64,000 nucleotides of DNA from Collinsella sp944321445 (GCF_030371825.1 NZ_JAUDDM010000006.1); one strand, 5' to 3'; numbered from the stretch's first letter, positions 25,440 through 35,322 are shown. Translations and numbers: made by a program. Notes: a model not told the origin generated them from the letters alone.

Positions 25440-25570
25440 GTTCGGGACGAAATTCGGGTGTCTTCCGCCCATAGGCGCTGTATGCCTCGCGAACGCCGCA
25501 GGATTCAACTGGCCTTTTTCTGACGGGTATCCGGCCTATGGGCGAATGACACCGAAATTTCGTCCCGAAC
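25440..25570. repeat. Long inverted repeat, family E
   Basis: 36-base arms (25440-25475 and 25535-25570, GTTCGGGACGAAATTCGG... and complement, one unpaired base) around a 59-base centre. The TTTCGGGACG motif is also in the smaller palindrome at 32042. The rest of the 410-base gap 25376-25785 shows nothing recognisable. Confidence 0.88.
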
Positions 25571-25785
25571 GCATTCGGTTAACCGATTTCGTGCTGCTGC
25601 GTACGTCCCACGGCACCAAATCTATACATCTGCATCTTTTGCGACCTGCGAAAACAACAACGTGTTATACATCGCTGAAACAAGACATTTCAAGCTGGCG
25701 CCGCGGCCCCAGATGCCGGTGCTGGCGTTCGGGGCCGCGGCGCTTGCAAGGGTTGGTTCGTTTTGCGGAATGCTATTCAAACGGT

Positions 25786-26949
25786 TCAGCGGCATCGGGC
25801 GTGCGACGGGGGGTCCGGCGTTCCCCTTTTGCCCGTAATTCGCTGCTCGAACAGTGCCTTCTGGCTTTCAATTTCTGCCCGCAGTTCTTCGTTGGTCGGC
25901 AGATACAGTTTGTACTTGCTTGCAAAAAGCTGCTCGCTACCGGCGAGTATCGAATAACGCGCGATGTCAGCGTCGGTATCCGAACACAGGACAATGCCCA
26001 GCGTGGGGCTGTCATCATCTCGACGGTAGAAATCGTCGAACATGCGCACGTACATGTCCATTTGGCCAGCGTCCTGGTGCGTTACCTTGCCGACCTTGAG
26101 ATCGATAAGCACGTAGCACTTGAGGATGACATTGTAGAACACGAGGTCGATGTAATAGTTGCCGCTTATTCCGCGCAGGTGGAATTGCCTACCCATGAAG
26201 GCATAGCCTTTCCCGAGCTCGAGCAGAAACGACTGGAGGTTGGCGAGCAATGCGGCCTCGAGGGTCGACTCGCGCATGCGTTCGTCTTCCGGCAGGCCAA
26301 GAAACTCAATCATATAGGGATCCTTGATGAACTCCGCCTGCTTGAACTCGCGTGTCTGGTAGGGTGCGGTGTTCTGCTTCATCTCCTCAACGACTGGCGG
26401 CTTGTCGCCGGACAGAAGGAGTCGCTGGTAGTACTGTGTGTCGATGTTGCGTTAGAGGGTGCGGGTGCTCCACGCCTGCTCTGCCGCTTCGCGGGCGTAC
26501 CAAGTGCGCGCATCGGCTTTGGTCACGCGAAGGAGCTCGCGATAATGGCTCCAACTCAGAGCCAGATGAGATTGTGCACGCAGTGAGTGCACAATCTCGG
26601 GGAAGGCCTTATAGAACTGAAGATACTGGTACAGGGCCCTTCTGGAAAAGCCCGTGCCATAGGCCTGTACGAGTTTTTTCGAAAGGTTGTCGACTATCTG
26701 CTTGCCGTAATCAGCTCGTTCTTTGTGGCGGAGCTCCTCCTCTGCAATGCGTCTGCCCAGCAGCCAGTTGCGCACCACCAGCGTGACGTTGACGGCGCAG
26801 CGCGCAGCGGCCTGAGCGCTATCGATGATCGTCCGCGCGTCGGCGACGATATCCGGCGACTGGTGATACGCGATGCCAATCTCATCAAGTTGGGGTGTCG
26901 CGTCGCTCTCTATATGGGTCTTCTGGTTGTCATCCTTTCTGGTTGCCAT
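25786..26949 (-). pseudogene. PDDEXK nuclease of the DUF1016 (YhcG) family, interrupted
   Basis: A gene for a YhcG/DUF1016 protein, putative nuclease related to restriction enzymes, broken by one in-frame stop. The N-terminal half starts at ATG 26949 (MATRKDDNQK) and reads through the DUF1016_N domain (YHQSPDIVADARTIID, VVRNWLLGRRIAEEEL) to WSTRTL, then TAA at 26454-26452. The same frame continues without shift (RNIDTQYYQRLL, MKQNTAPYQ) into the PDDEXK domain (YIDLVFYNVILKCYVLIDLK, with D and D-x-K residues) to 25786. A single CAA-to-TAA change would explain it. The C-terminal half keeps an ATG at 26382 and might be made separately. The open frame upstream of 26949 is not needed. Confidence 0.85.
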
Positions 26950-27106
26950 GTCTGACCTGCCCTTCGTCCATAGGCTGCACCGGTATAGATACGTTACAAC
27001 CTGGTACGGACATATGTTCGATTTTGTGGAAGAAACGTGATGGCCGGCAGCTTGCGCCCGTCGGAACTCAATGCGGTACGATAGCGAGCGACAAACGATT
27101 CGTACC

Positions 27107-27136
27107 ACCCGCCCGGGCTCTCCCGGGCGGGTTTTC
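27107..27136 (+). terminator. Hairpin upstream of mfd
   Basis: CCGCCCGGG and CCCGGGCGG form a strong stem followed by GTTTTCGG, about 50 bases before the mfd start. No gene ends just before it on the + strand. Confidence 0.55.
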
Positions 27137-27139
27137 GGC

Positions 27140-27172
27140 GTGGGAAAAAAGTGCCTGTCCCTATTTTCCCAC
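27140..27172. repeat. Palindromic element, family B copy 4
   Basis: GTGGGAAAA and its complement flank AGTGCCTGTCCC. It ends 15 bases before mfd and so lies in its 5' untranslated region. Confidence 0.8.
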
Positions 27173-27187
27173 GGACGGGAGGCATGC

Positions 27188-30100
27188 ATGCTCATACACC
27201 GTATAGCCGCGCAGCTCTTCACGGCGGAGGCGCTGCAGACCATCGAGCAGGCGCTGGCGGAAGGTCAGGACGCCACGCTCGCGGTGTCGCAGTCCGGCCG
27301 CACGCTCATGCTGGCTGCGCAGTTCGCACGCACCCCGCGCCCCATGGTTTACATCGTGTCGGGCGAGGACGCGGCCGACCGTGCGGCGCGTTCGTTCGCT
27401 GCCTACCTGGGCCTGGAGCATGTCGCGCGCTTCCCGGAGCGCACCGACTACCCATGGAAGTCCACCCAGCCCGACGACGCCGTGGTCGCCGCTCGCTGCG
27501 CCGCGCTCGGGCGCATCGCCCAAGGCGAGCCGTGCATCATGGTTGCTTCCGCCCGCGCCCTTTTGCGCTGCGTGCCCCCGCGCGAGAGCCGCTACTGGGC
27601 ATCGACCACCTTCACGGTGGGGGAGGAGCTACCCTACGACGAGGTGCCCGCACGGCTGGTAGGGATGGGCTATACCAGCGCCGATGCCGCTGACGCGCCG
27701 GGTCTTTTCCGCGTGCACGGCGACACGGTGGACGTTTTTCCCGCGCAGGCGACCTCGCCGGTGCGCATCGAGTTCTTCGGTGACGAAATCGACCGCATCC
27801 GCCGCATGGTGAGCTCCACGGGCCAGACCATCGGCGACGAGCAGCAGGTCGAGATCTTCCCCGTGCGCGAGCTCGCCCTCACCGACGATGCCGTCCGCCG
27901 CATCTCGGCCGCCCTGTACGCGCCGGCCAAAAACGACACCGAGCTCGCCGCGATGCTCGAGATGATCAAAGCGCGCATCGTCACGCCCGAGCTCGACCGC
28001 TTCATGCCGCTCATGTACGAGTCCACCGCAAGCCCGCTTGCGCACGTGAGCGATGACACGCTCGTCGTGCTCTCCGAGCCGCGCAGCCTCTTCGACGACT
28101 GCACGCGCGCCTACGAGGACCTGGAGCGCCGCGCCGGTGAGGCCAAGGTGAGCCACCTCGACGGCCTGTACGTACGCCCGCAACAGCTCGACTTCGGCCG
28201 CCAGCAGCGCCTGCAGTACGTATCCATTATCCGCGCGGGCGGCGCCGTGACCGCCGAGCTCAAGATCGAGCAGCCGGCGCTCGCGGGTTCCGACAACCGT
28301 TTCATCTCGCGCATCCAAGAGGTCGTGAACAACCATTACGCGGTGACCTTTGCCATTCCCGACCGCGGCGCGCGCGAGTCGATGGAGCTCTCCTTCACCG
28401 ACGAATCCATTCCCTTTGAGGAATCGCTGCAGGCGGCGCCGGAAAACTCCGGGGCCGTTGCGGGCGATACGCAGGTCAACGTCACGCTGCTCAAGCGCGA
28501 CGCGGACAAGCTCAACGCGGCGGACCTCGCGCACGCGCCCGCCGTCACCGTGCCCACGCTCACGCGCGGCCGCGTGACCTTCGTGGACGCGCCCATCCCC
28601 TCGGGCGTGGTGGTGCCCGATGCCCACCTGGCCGTGTTCAGCCTGGCCGACCTCAACGCGCGCATGGACGCCAAGCGCGGCCGTCGCGCGCGCCGCCGCG
28701 TGGACATCACCGAGGTCACGTTCCCCTTCAAGCCGGGCGACTACGTGGTCCACGCCACGCACGGTATCGCCCTGTTCTCCGAGATTGTGCGTCAGGAGGT
28801 CGCCGGGCGCGAGCGCGACTACTTTCTGCTGGAGTACGCCGGTGGCGACAAGCTCTACGTGCCGCTCGAGCAGGTCGACCGCATCACGCGCTACGTGGGC
28901 CCCGACGGCGCCAACCCGCGCCTCACGCGCCTCAACACGGCGGACTGGTCGCGCGCGACGAACAAGGCGCGCAAAAGCGCCAAGAAGCTCGCGTTCGACC
29001 TCGTCGACCTGTACACGCGCCGCAGCTCCATCACGGGTTTCGCCTTCGGCCCGGATACGCCCGAGCAGATTGAGATGGAGGAGAGCTTCCCCTACGAGCC
29101 CACGCGCGACCAGCTCGAGGCCATCGCCGACATCAAGGCCGATATGGAAAGCGCCAAGCCCATGGACCGCCTGCTGTGCGGCGACGTGGGTTTCGGCAAG
29201 ACGGAGGTCGCCCTGCGTGCGGCGTTCAAGTGCGTGGACGGCGGCCGCCAGGTGATGGTGCTGTGCCCCACGACCATTTTGGCGCAGCAGCATTACGAGA
29301 CGTTCTTCGACCGCTTCGCCCCCTTCGGCGTGGAGGTCGAGGTGCTCTCGCGCTTCCGCACGCCGGCGCAGCAAAAGCGCGCGCTCGCGGCGTTCGCGGA
29401 AGGCAAGGTCGACGTGCTCGTGGGCACGCATCGCCTGCTGTCGGCCGACGTGAACCCGCATGATTTGGGCCTTGTGATCATCGATGAGGAGCAGCGCTTC
29501 GGCGTGCAGCACAAGGAGCAGCTGAAGAACCTGCGCGAGCAGATCGACGTGCTCACGCTGTCGGCCACGCCCATCCCGCGCACCATGCAGATGGCCATCT
29601 CCGGCGTGCGCGACATGAGCCTCATCACCACGCCGCCCACCGGGCGCCGTCCCGTTATCGTGCACGTGGGCGAGTACGACCCCGACACGGTGAGCGCGGC
29701 GATTCGCCTGGAGCTCGACCGCGGCGGGCAGGTGTACTACGTGTCCAACCGCGTGAAGACCATCGACGACGCCGTGGACCGCGTGCACGAGGTCGTGCCC
29801 GAGGCCCGCGTGGCCGTGGCGCACGGCAAGATGAGCCCGCGCGAGGTGGAAGACGTGATGGTGCAGTTCGCCACGGGCAAGGTCGACGTGCTCGTGGCCA
29901 CCACGATCATCGAGAGCGGCATCGACAACCCGCGCACGAACACGCTGATCATCGAGGACTCGCAGCGCCTCGGCTTGGCGCAGCTCTACCAGCTCAAGGG
30001 CCGTGTTGGCCGCTCCGCCACGCAGGCGTACGCGTACTTCATGTTTCCGGGCGAGATGCCGCTCACCGAGGAGGCGACCGAGCGCCTGACCGCGCTGTCC

Positions 30101-30775
30101 GAGTTCCAGGACCTGGGCAGCGGCATGCGCATCGCCATGCGCGACCTGGAGATTCGCGGCGCCGGCTCGCTGGTGGGCGCCGAGCAGCACGGCAACCTGT
30201 CGAGCGTGGGCTTCGACCTGTTTACGCAGATGCTGGGTCAGGCCGTGGCCGAGGCGCGTGGCGAGGACGGAGCCGACCTGGAGCAGGCGGGCGTGGCCAT
30301 CAACCTGCCGGCCGATTTCTATTTGTCGGAGGAATACCTGCCGGCGGTCGACCAACGCGTGCTCGTGTACCGCAAACTTGCGGCAGCCGAGCTGCTCTCC
30401 GAGGTGGACGAGGTGCAGCACGAGACCGAGGAAACCTTCGGCGAACTGCCGCTGGCGGCGGCGAACCTGTTCGACCGTGCGCGCATTCGCATCCGCGCGG
30501 AGCGTCTGGGGCTCGAGAGCGTCTCGCTCACGCAGGGCCGCCTCGTGTACCAGGGAGTCGATGTTCCCAAGACTGTGGCCTTCGAGCTCAAGAACAAGCT
30601 CGGTGCCATCAACTACCCCAAGAGCCGCAAGTTCACGGTGCCGGCCCGCGCCGGCGCGGGCACGGGCTCGGGCCTGGGCCGCGGCGTCGATACGGGCGAG
30701 AACGGTTCCGGCGTGGTTGCCGCGGCGCTCGCGATCCTGATTCAGCTCGCCCCCTCCGGCGACGACGACCTCTAG
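27188..30775 (+). CDS. mfd: Transcription-repair coupling factor
   Basis: A 1195-residue Mfd, which removes RNA polymerase stalled at DNA lesions and recruits UvrA. Domains in order: UvrB-like D1-D2 (about 20-330), the RNA polymerase-interacting CarD-like domain (about 510-575, FKPGDYVVHATHGIALF), the RecG-like helicase with Walker A (CGDVGFGKTEVALRA), DEEQ box (IIDEEQRFGVQHKEQL), SATPIPRTMQMA, the TRG motif region and GRVGRS, and the C-terminal TRCF domain (about 1030-1150). The open frame extends back to 27071, but ATG 27188 after GGGAGG starts the family N-terminus (MLIHRIAAQLF). A short Gly/Ala-rich tail follows the last domain. Confidence 0.96.
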   Translation: MLIHRIAAQLFTAEALQTIEQALAEGQDATLAVSQSGRTLMLAAQFARTPRPMVYIVSGEDAADRAARSFAAYLGLEHVARFPERTDYPWKSTQPDDAVVAARCAALGRIAQGEPCIMVASARALLRCVPPRESRYWASTTFTVGEELPYDEVPARLVGMGYTSADAADAPGLFRVHGDTVDVFPAQATSPVRIEFFGDEIDRIRRMVSSTGQTIGDEQQVEIFPVRELALTDDAVRRISAALYAPAKNDTELAAMLEMIKARIVTPELDRFMPLMYESTASPLAHVSDDTLVVLSEPRSLFDDCTRAYEDLERRAGEAKVSHLDGLYVRPQQLDFGRQQRLQYVSIIRAGGAVTAELKIEQPALAGSDNRFISRIQEVVNNHYAVTFAIPDRGARESMELSFTDESIPFEESLQAAPENSGAVAGDTQVNVTLLKRDADKLNAADLAHAPAVTVPTLTRGRVTFVDAPIPSGVVVPDAHLAVFSLADLNARMDAKRGRRARRRVDITEVTFPFKPGDYVVHATHGIALFSEIVRQEVAGRERDYFLLEYAGGDKLYVPLEQVDRITRYVGPDGANPRLTRLNTADWSRATNKARKSAKKLAFDLVDLYTRRSSITGFAFGPDTPEQIEMEESFPYEPTRDQLEAIADIKADMESAKPMDRLLCGDVGFGKTEVALRAAFKCVDGGRQVMVLCPTTILAQQHYETFFDRFAPFGVEVEVLSRFRTPAQQKRALAAFAEGKVDVLVGTHRLLSADVNPHDLGLVIIDEEQRFGVQHKEQLKNLREQIDVLTLSATPIPRTMQMAISGVRDMSLITTPPTGRRPVIVHVGEYDPDTVSAAIRLELDRGGQVYYVSNRVKTIDDAVDRVHEVVPEARVAVAHGKMSPREVEDVMVQFATGKVDVLVATTIIESGIDNPRTNTLIIEDSQRLGLAQLYQLKGRVGRSATQAYAYFMFPGEMPLTEEATERLTALSEFQDLGSGMRIAMRDLEIRGAGSLVGAEQHGNLSSVGFDLFTQMLGQAVAEARGEDGADLEQAGVAINLPADFYLSEEYLPAVDQRVLVYRKLAAAELLSEVDEVQHETEETFGELPLAAANLFDRARIRIRAERLGLESVSLTQGRLVYQGVDVPKTVAFELKNKLGAINYPKSRKFTVPARAGAGTGSGLGRGVDTGENGSGVVAAALAILIQLAPSGDDDL

Positions 30776-30785
30776 CCCCCTGGCC

Positions 30786-30854
30786 CCGCTGGCACCTTTG
30801 GGGACGTAGCCGGAAGGTGCCAGCGGCGACAAGTTGGTGCCAGGTACAAACTTG
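30786..30854. repeat. Two small hairpins after mfd, family J
   Basis: CCGCTGGCACCTT and AAGGTGCCAGCGG (30786-30826) form a 13-bp stem; then ACAAGTT and AACTTGT flank GGTGCCAGGTAC. The repeated GGTGCCAG suggests a small repeat family that may also end transcription of the convergent mfd and yitT-like genes. Confidence 0.65.
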
Positions 30855-30858
30855 TTGG

Positions 30859-31974
30859 CTATTCCTTCGTGCCGCGGTGGTCGAGGTGTTCGATGGCGGT
30901 TTCGGCGGCGTGACGGAACTCCTCCGACGATCCGAGCATGCCGCGCTGGGCGCGCTTGGCCTTGCTGGCGGAGTGCTCCGATCCGGAGCGGATGGCGTCG
31001 GCCAGGTTATCGGCAAGCCCCAGCAGGGGATCGGCTGCAGGCGTGCCGTCGACCTCGGCGGGCAGCGGCTCGTCGGCCGGTGCGCGGTGGAAGTTGCCCA
31101 CGAAGTTCTCCGACTTGCAGACGTTGATCACGGCCTGCGGGTCGATGCGGCGAATCAGGTGGATGACGTCATCCGATTCGTAGGACGAAATGACGCTCAC
31201 GATGTAGGTCACCGGCTTGCCGCTATAGCCGCCATACGCCTCGAAGCAGGTGGAGCCGTGGTGGAACTCGCTGCTGTACGCGGAGAGCACCTCCTGCGGG
31301 CGCGCGGTGACGATCTGCAGGGTCACGCGCTCGTAGCGGCGGTAGAACGAGTCGATGGTCTTGGTGGACAGAAACTGGAAGATGATCGAGTAGGCGGCAT
31401 GCTCCCAGCCGAAGATCACGCCGAAGATGCACAGGATCACGCAGTTACCCACGAACACGTATTGCCAGATGGTGCGGCCCGTCTTGTTGGACACCATGAG
31501 GGCGATGAAGTCGGTGCCGGCGGTCGAGGCGCCGCTTTTGAGCGCAAGCGAGATGGCGATGCCGTTGAGCACGCCGCCGAACAGCACGCACAGGATGGTG
31601 TTGTCGAGCAGCGGCTCAAAGGGGCAGAACTGCAGGAAGGCACTGGCAAGAAAGACCTGCAGCATCGAGAAGATGACGAAGCGCCTGCTGATGCTGCGCC
31701 ATACGAGCAGCGCCACGGGGACGTTCAGCGCGATCATGCCGAGCGAGGTGGAGAAGCTCACGCCGAACAGCTGGGTGATGCGGTCGATGAGGATGGCCAG
31801 GCCGGTGAAACCGCCCGACAGTAGGTTGGCCGGGTTGACGAAGACCTTGATGACGAACGCCTGCAGCAGCGCCGACATGATGACGGCGCACAGCGTGACG
31901 ATCCGTCGGACGAATACGTAGCGTCCCAAGCGCTTCAGCTGGTCAAGTCCGGATTCTTCGAGCGGCGCGCTCAT
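30859..31974 (-). CDS. YitT-family membrane protein
   Basis: A 371-residue protein with about five to six membrane segments in the first 200 residues (LSGGFTGLAIL, LFGGVLNGIAISLALKSGASTAGTDFIAL, GRTIWQYVFVGN) and a soluble DUF2179 domain (about 225-310, FHHGSTCFEAYGGYSGKPVTYI, IDPQAVINVCKSENFVG). The tail beyond 310 is charged and poorly conserved. YitT proteins are widespread, some are linked to anion or toxin tolerance, but the function is not established. A 5'-truncated paralog lies immediately upstream on the same strand (32120-32812). Confidence 0.9.
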   Translation of the reverse strand: MSAPLEESGLDQLKRLGRYVFVRRIVTLCAVIMSALLQAFVIKVFVNPANLLSGGFTGLAILIDRITQLFGVSFSTSLGMIALNVPVALLVWRSISRRFVIFSMLQVFLASAFLQFCPFEPLLDNTILCVLFGGVLNGIAISLALKSGASTAGTDFIALMVSNKTGRTIWQYVFVGNCVILCIFGVIFGWEHAAYSIIFQFLSTKTIDSFYRRYERVTLQIVTARPQEVLSAYSSEFHHGSTCFEAYGGYSGKPVTYIVSVISSYESDDVIHLIRRIDPQAVINVCKSENFVGNFHRAPADEPLPAEVDGTPAADPLLGLADNLADAIRSGSEHSASKAKRAQRGMLGSSEEFRHAAETAIEHLDHRGTKE

Positions 31975-32041
31975 AGGGCGATCCCTTCCGTTGGGCGGAT
32001 ATCCGACCGTGCAGTATAACCCCGCGCGCGGCGCCGGGCGT

Positions 32042-32105
32042 CCACTTTCGGGACGGAGAGGCCAGGCCGCCGCGGATGCCCCAGGGCGTCTCCGTCCCGA
32101 AAGCG
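32042..32105. repeat. Palindromic element, family I
   Basis: CTTTCGGGACGGAGA and TCTCCGTCCCGAAAG arms around a 27-base centre, between the two YitT sequences. It shares TTTCGGGACG with element E. Confidence 0.7.
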
Positions 32106-32119
32106 GGCGCGGGGAATTG

Positions 32120-32812
32120 TTAGCGGCCGTCGTCCTGCAGCAGGGCGCCGCGCTTGCGGGTGGCCGACGAGCGCGGCGGCAGCTTGTCGGGATCGGGTAC
32201 GGCGGTCGGCACCGGCTCGTCCACGTGCCCGTGCCACCAGCCGCCGATGAAGTTGTCGGTGTGGAAGATGTTCACCACCACGTTGGGGTCGATCGTGCGC
32301 ATGAGGCGGATGACGTCCTCGGCCTCGTATGTCGACACCACGGCGTGCAGCAGGTACATCTTCTCGCGGCTGTAGCCGCCGATGATCTCGGCGCAGCTGA
32401 TGCCATGCTGGAAGCTCTCCACATAGGCCGTCACGATCTCGTCGGCATAGCGCGTCGTCACCTGCAGCGTCACGCGTTCGTACCGGTGGTAGAAGCTGTC
32501 GATGGCCTTGGTCGACAGGAACTGGAAGACGATGGCGTAGGCGGCGTTGTCCCAGCCGAACATGGCTCCGAAGATCACGAGCACCACGCAGTTGCTCGCG
32601 AAGATGAATCCCCAGATGGTCTTGCCCGTGCGATTGGACACGAGCAGCGCGATGAAGTCGGTGCCGCCGGTCGACGCGCCCGCCTTGAGCGCGAGCGCGA
32701 TGGAGATGCCCGAGAGGATGCCGCCGAAGATCACCAGCATGATCTTGTCGTCGAGTAGCGGCTCGAAGTGAAAGACCTGCAGGAACAGCGACGACAGCGC
32801 GACCTGCAGCAG
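32120..32812 (-). pseudogene. 5'-truncated YitT-family gene
   Basis: The frame encodes the second half of the YitT membrane region and the complete DUF2179 domain (FGGILSGISIALALKAGASTGGTDFIALLVSN, FQHGISCAEIIGGYSREKMYLL, IDPNVVVNIFHTDNFIGGW), closely matching residues about 105-310 of the neighbouring protein. Homology stops abruptly at about 32812; upstream codons are unrelated and run into the recQ promoter. Roughly the first 100 residues, including the first membrane segments, are missing. A 5' deletion, perhaps through recombination between tandem paralogs or when recQ was placed beside it, would explain this. Confidence 0.75.
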
Positions 32813-32937
32813 TGTCTGTGACGCCCCCGCGACGCCCGCCGACCGGCCTTGCCCGGTTGGGGTTCGGTTGGACCCATGGCGTATAATCCTCGCGACATGA
32901 GCGGCATGCGCCACGCGAGCGGAAAGGCAGGGGAGCG

Positions 32938-34992
32938 ATGGAGGGCACGGAGATGTTCGAGCGCACCATGGACGGCGCGCACGGGGCGCTTGCACGCTAC
33001 TTTGGCTACGAGTCGTTCCGGGCCGGCCAGGATCGTCTGGTCCAGGCGATCCTCGAGGGTCGCGATGCGCTCGGCGTCATGCCCACCGGCGCGGGCAAAT
33101 CCATCTGCTATCAGGTGCCCGCCCTCATGCTGCCGGGCATCACCTTCGTGGTGAGTCCGCTCGTCTCCCTCATGGGCGATCAGGTGCGCGCCCTCAAGGC
33201 CGTCGGCGCCCGCCCGAGCTACCTCAACTCGTCGCTCACGCTTGGTCAGCAGAACACGGTGCTCAAGCGTGCCGGCGAGGGCTGGTACCAGATCATGTAC
33301 GTGGCGCCCGAGCGTCTGCTCGAGCCGCGCTTTCTGGCGTTTGCCCAAGCCGCGGCGGCACCGGGCGGTATCGGCGTGCCGCTCGTAGCCGTCGACGAGG
33401 CGCACTGCATCTCGCAGTGGGGCCAGGATTTCCGCCCGTCCTACCTGGATATCGCAACCTTCATCGACGCCCTGCCCACGCGCCCCGTGGTCGCCGCCTT
33501 CACCGCCACGGCGACCGAGCACGTGCGCGCCGACATCGTGAGCATCCTCGGCCTGCGCCGTCCCGAGACCGTTGTGACCGGTTTCGACCGCGCGAATCTG
33601 TTCTTCGGCGTGGAGGAGATGGGTGACAAGGCAAAGATCGCCTGGATTCGCGACTTTGCCCTGACCCACGCCGACGAGAGCGGCATCGTGTACTGCTCCA
33701 CACGCAAGGCCGTCGACGAGCTGTACCTCAAGCTTGCGCATGCGCTCGAGCCGGTGGGCATCCACGTGGCGCGCTACCACGCGGGCATGTCGCAGCCCGA
33801 CCGCGCCGAGAACCAAGCTGCCTTCATCAATGATACCGCGCCCGTGATTGTGGCCACGAACGCCTTCGGCATGGGCATCGACAAGCCGAACGTGCGCTAT
33901 GTCATCCACAACAACGTGCCCGAGAGCATCGAGGCCTACTACCAGGAGGCGGGCCGCGCCGGCCGCGACGGCGACCCGGCGAGCTGCTATTTGCTGTGGA
34001 ACGGCAACGACTTCCGCCTGCGCCGCTACCTTATCGACCGCGAGCCGGAAGACGAACGCTTGGATCCGGATGCGCGCGAGCTGGCGCGCCAGAATCGCTA
34101 CCGGCTGCTCAACGCCATGGAAGGCTACTGCCAAACCACCGGTTGCCTGCGCGAATACATCTTGCGCTATTTCGGCGACGAGGGCGCATTAGGCGTGGAG
34201 CATACGGCAGCGGGCGACAATGGGGCCGGTTGTGGCAACTGTTCCAACTGCACCACGCCCTACGAGACGGAGGACGTCACGGACCTCGCGCGCGAGGCGG
34301 TGTTGTTCGTGCGCGAAGTGAATGGCCGCTTTGGCCGCGCGCTTGTGGCGGACGCCCTGCACGGCGCCAACACGGAGCGCATCCGCTCCTATCATTTGAA
34401 CGAAGCGCCCGGGTACGGGTCGCTTGCGGCGGAGTCGGTCGGGCGCATCAAGGATGTGATCGGTCAGCTGGTCGGCCGCGGATACCTGGTGCAATCGCAG
34501 GGGCAGTACCCTGTGGTGGGGCTCGGCCCGCATGCGGTCGAGGTATTTGAAGACAGTCCGGAGCATCCGTTTGCCTTCACCATGAAGCGGCGGGCGTCCA
34601 AGGCGAAGAGCCGCGCCCGCGTGAAGCGCGCCGTCGATCTGCTGCGCGACGAGGCTGCCGGCGTGGAACCGACGCCGCTCGCGCGCCCGCACGGCGCGTC
34701 TGCGCTGGCCGAAGATGTGTCCGCGGTGGCGCCGGCCGTTTCCCGTCCTCACCTGGGCGATGATGCCGAGCTTTTCGAGCGCCTACGCGAGCTGCGTCGC
34801 GATTTCGCCGCTGAGCGCTCGTGGGCACCCTACATGGTCTGCTCGGACAAGGCGCTGCGCGGCATGTGCCGCCTGCGTCCTGCCACGCGCGATGAGCTGC
34901 TGGAAGTTCCCGGCATCGGCGAGAAGAAGGCCGACGATTTCGGCGACGCATTCATCAAGGAAATCGCCGCGTTCGAGGCCCTGCAGGAGTAG
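32938..34992 (+). CDS. recQ: ATP-dependent DNA helicase RecQ
   Basis: A 684-residue 3'-5' helicase. Motifs in order: Walker A (MPTGAGKSICYQ), DEAH box (VDEAHCISQWGQDFRPSY), motif III (AFTATAT), motif V and VI (FGMGIDKPNVR, YYQEAGRAGRDG), the zinc-binding region (CQTTGCLREYIL and CGNCSNC), a winged-helix RQC domain (about 440-530) and a C-terminal HRDC domain (about 610-684, LRELRRDFAAERSWAPYMV, LLEVPGIGEKKADDFG). ATG 32938 follows AGGGGAG. A TATAAT -10 box lies at 32882. The gene stands alone. Confidence 0.96.
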   Translation: MEGTEMFERTMDGAHGALARYFGYESFRAGQDRLVQAILEGRDALGVMPTGAGKSICYQVPALMLPGITFVVSPLVSLMGDQVRALKAVGARPSYLNSSLTLGQQNTVLKRAGEGWYQIMYVAPERLLEPRFLAFAQAAAAPGGIGVPLVAVDEAHCISQWGQDFRPSYLDIATFIDALPTRPVVAAFTATATEHVRADIVSILGLRRPETVVTGFDRANLFFGVEEMGDKAKIAWIRDFALTHADESGIVYCSTRKAVDELYLKLAHALEPVGIHVARYHAGMSQPDRAENQAAFINDTAPVIVATNAFGMGIDKPNVRYVIHNNVPESIEAYYQEAGRAGRDGDPASCYLLWNGNDFRLRRYLIDREPEDERLDPDARELARQNRYRLLNAMEGYCQTTGCLREYILRYFGDEGALGVEHTAAGDNGAGCGNCSNCTTPYETEDVTDLAREAVLFVREVNGRFGRALVADALHGANTERIRSYHLNEAPGYGSLAAESVGRIKDVIGQLVGRGYLVQSQGQYPVVGLGPHAVEVFEDSPEHPFAFTMKRRASKAKSRARVKRAVDLLRDEAAGVEPTPLARPHGASALAEDVSAVAPAVSRPHLGDDAELFERLRELRRDFAAERSWAPYMVCSDKALRGMCRLRPATRDELLEVPGIGEKKADDFGDAFIKEIAAFEALQE

Positions 34993-35041
34993 AGCGAGGT
35001 CCGTTTCTGGGTGTACGACTGTCTGTTTTGGCCGGAACAAT

Positions 35042-35188
35042 GTTTTACGAAGCAGTTGTGTATGGGTTTTCGCGCGCCTTTCAAGTAGACGGCAGATTTT
35101 TGCCAGAAAACCCGCAGGTGAAAGCCTATGTGCTTTGAAGCTCTACTCAGGCAGACGGCAAAACCCATACACAACTGCTTCGTAAAAC
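35042..35188. repeat. Long inverted repeat, family H copy 2
   Basis: Perfect 29-base arms (35042-35070 and 35160-35188) with the core GTTGTGTATGGGTTTT preceded by CGAAGCA, around an 89-base centre. It matches the element at 1299-1478 in arm core, orientation and centre length. It fills the middle of the 330-base gap after recQ. Confidence 0.92.
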
Positions 35189-35322
35189 GATAAACACAGT
35201 TTTCCAGCCATACCGATGCGCCATCTGCGCCCGATCGGCCATGTTTTCCGTTGTGCATGTTGCGCAACGAATCTTCCAACATCGGCGCGATACTAATGTC
35301 AGCCGATTTGAAAGGGGCCCAC

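Noticed and set aside
24661..26586. 641-codon + strand frame spanning the MFS gene, the gap and the DUF1016 gene
   Set aside because: It crosses a real gene in another frame, an inverted repeat and an opposite-strand gene, with no domain of its own.
27629..30832. Long - strand open frame opposite mfd
   Set aside because: Antisense shadow with His/Arg/Ala-rich composition; the + strand frame is unmistakably Mfd.
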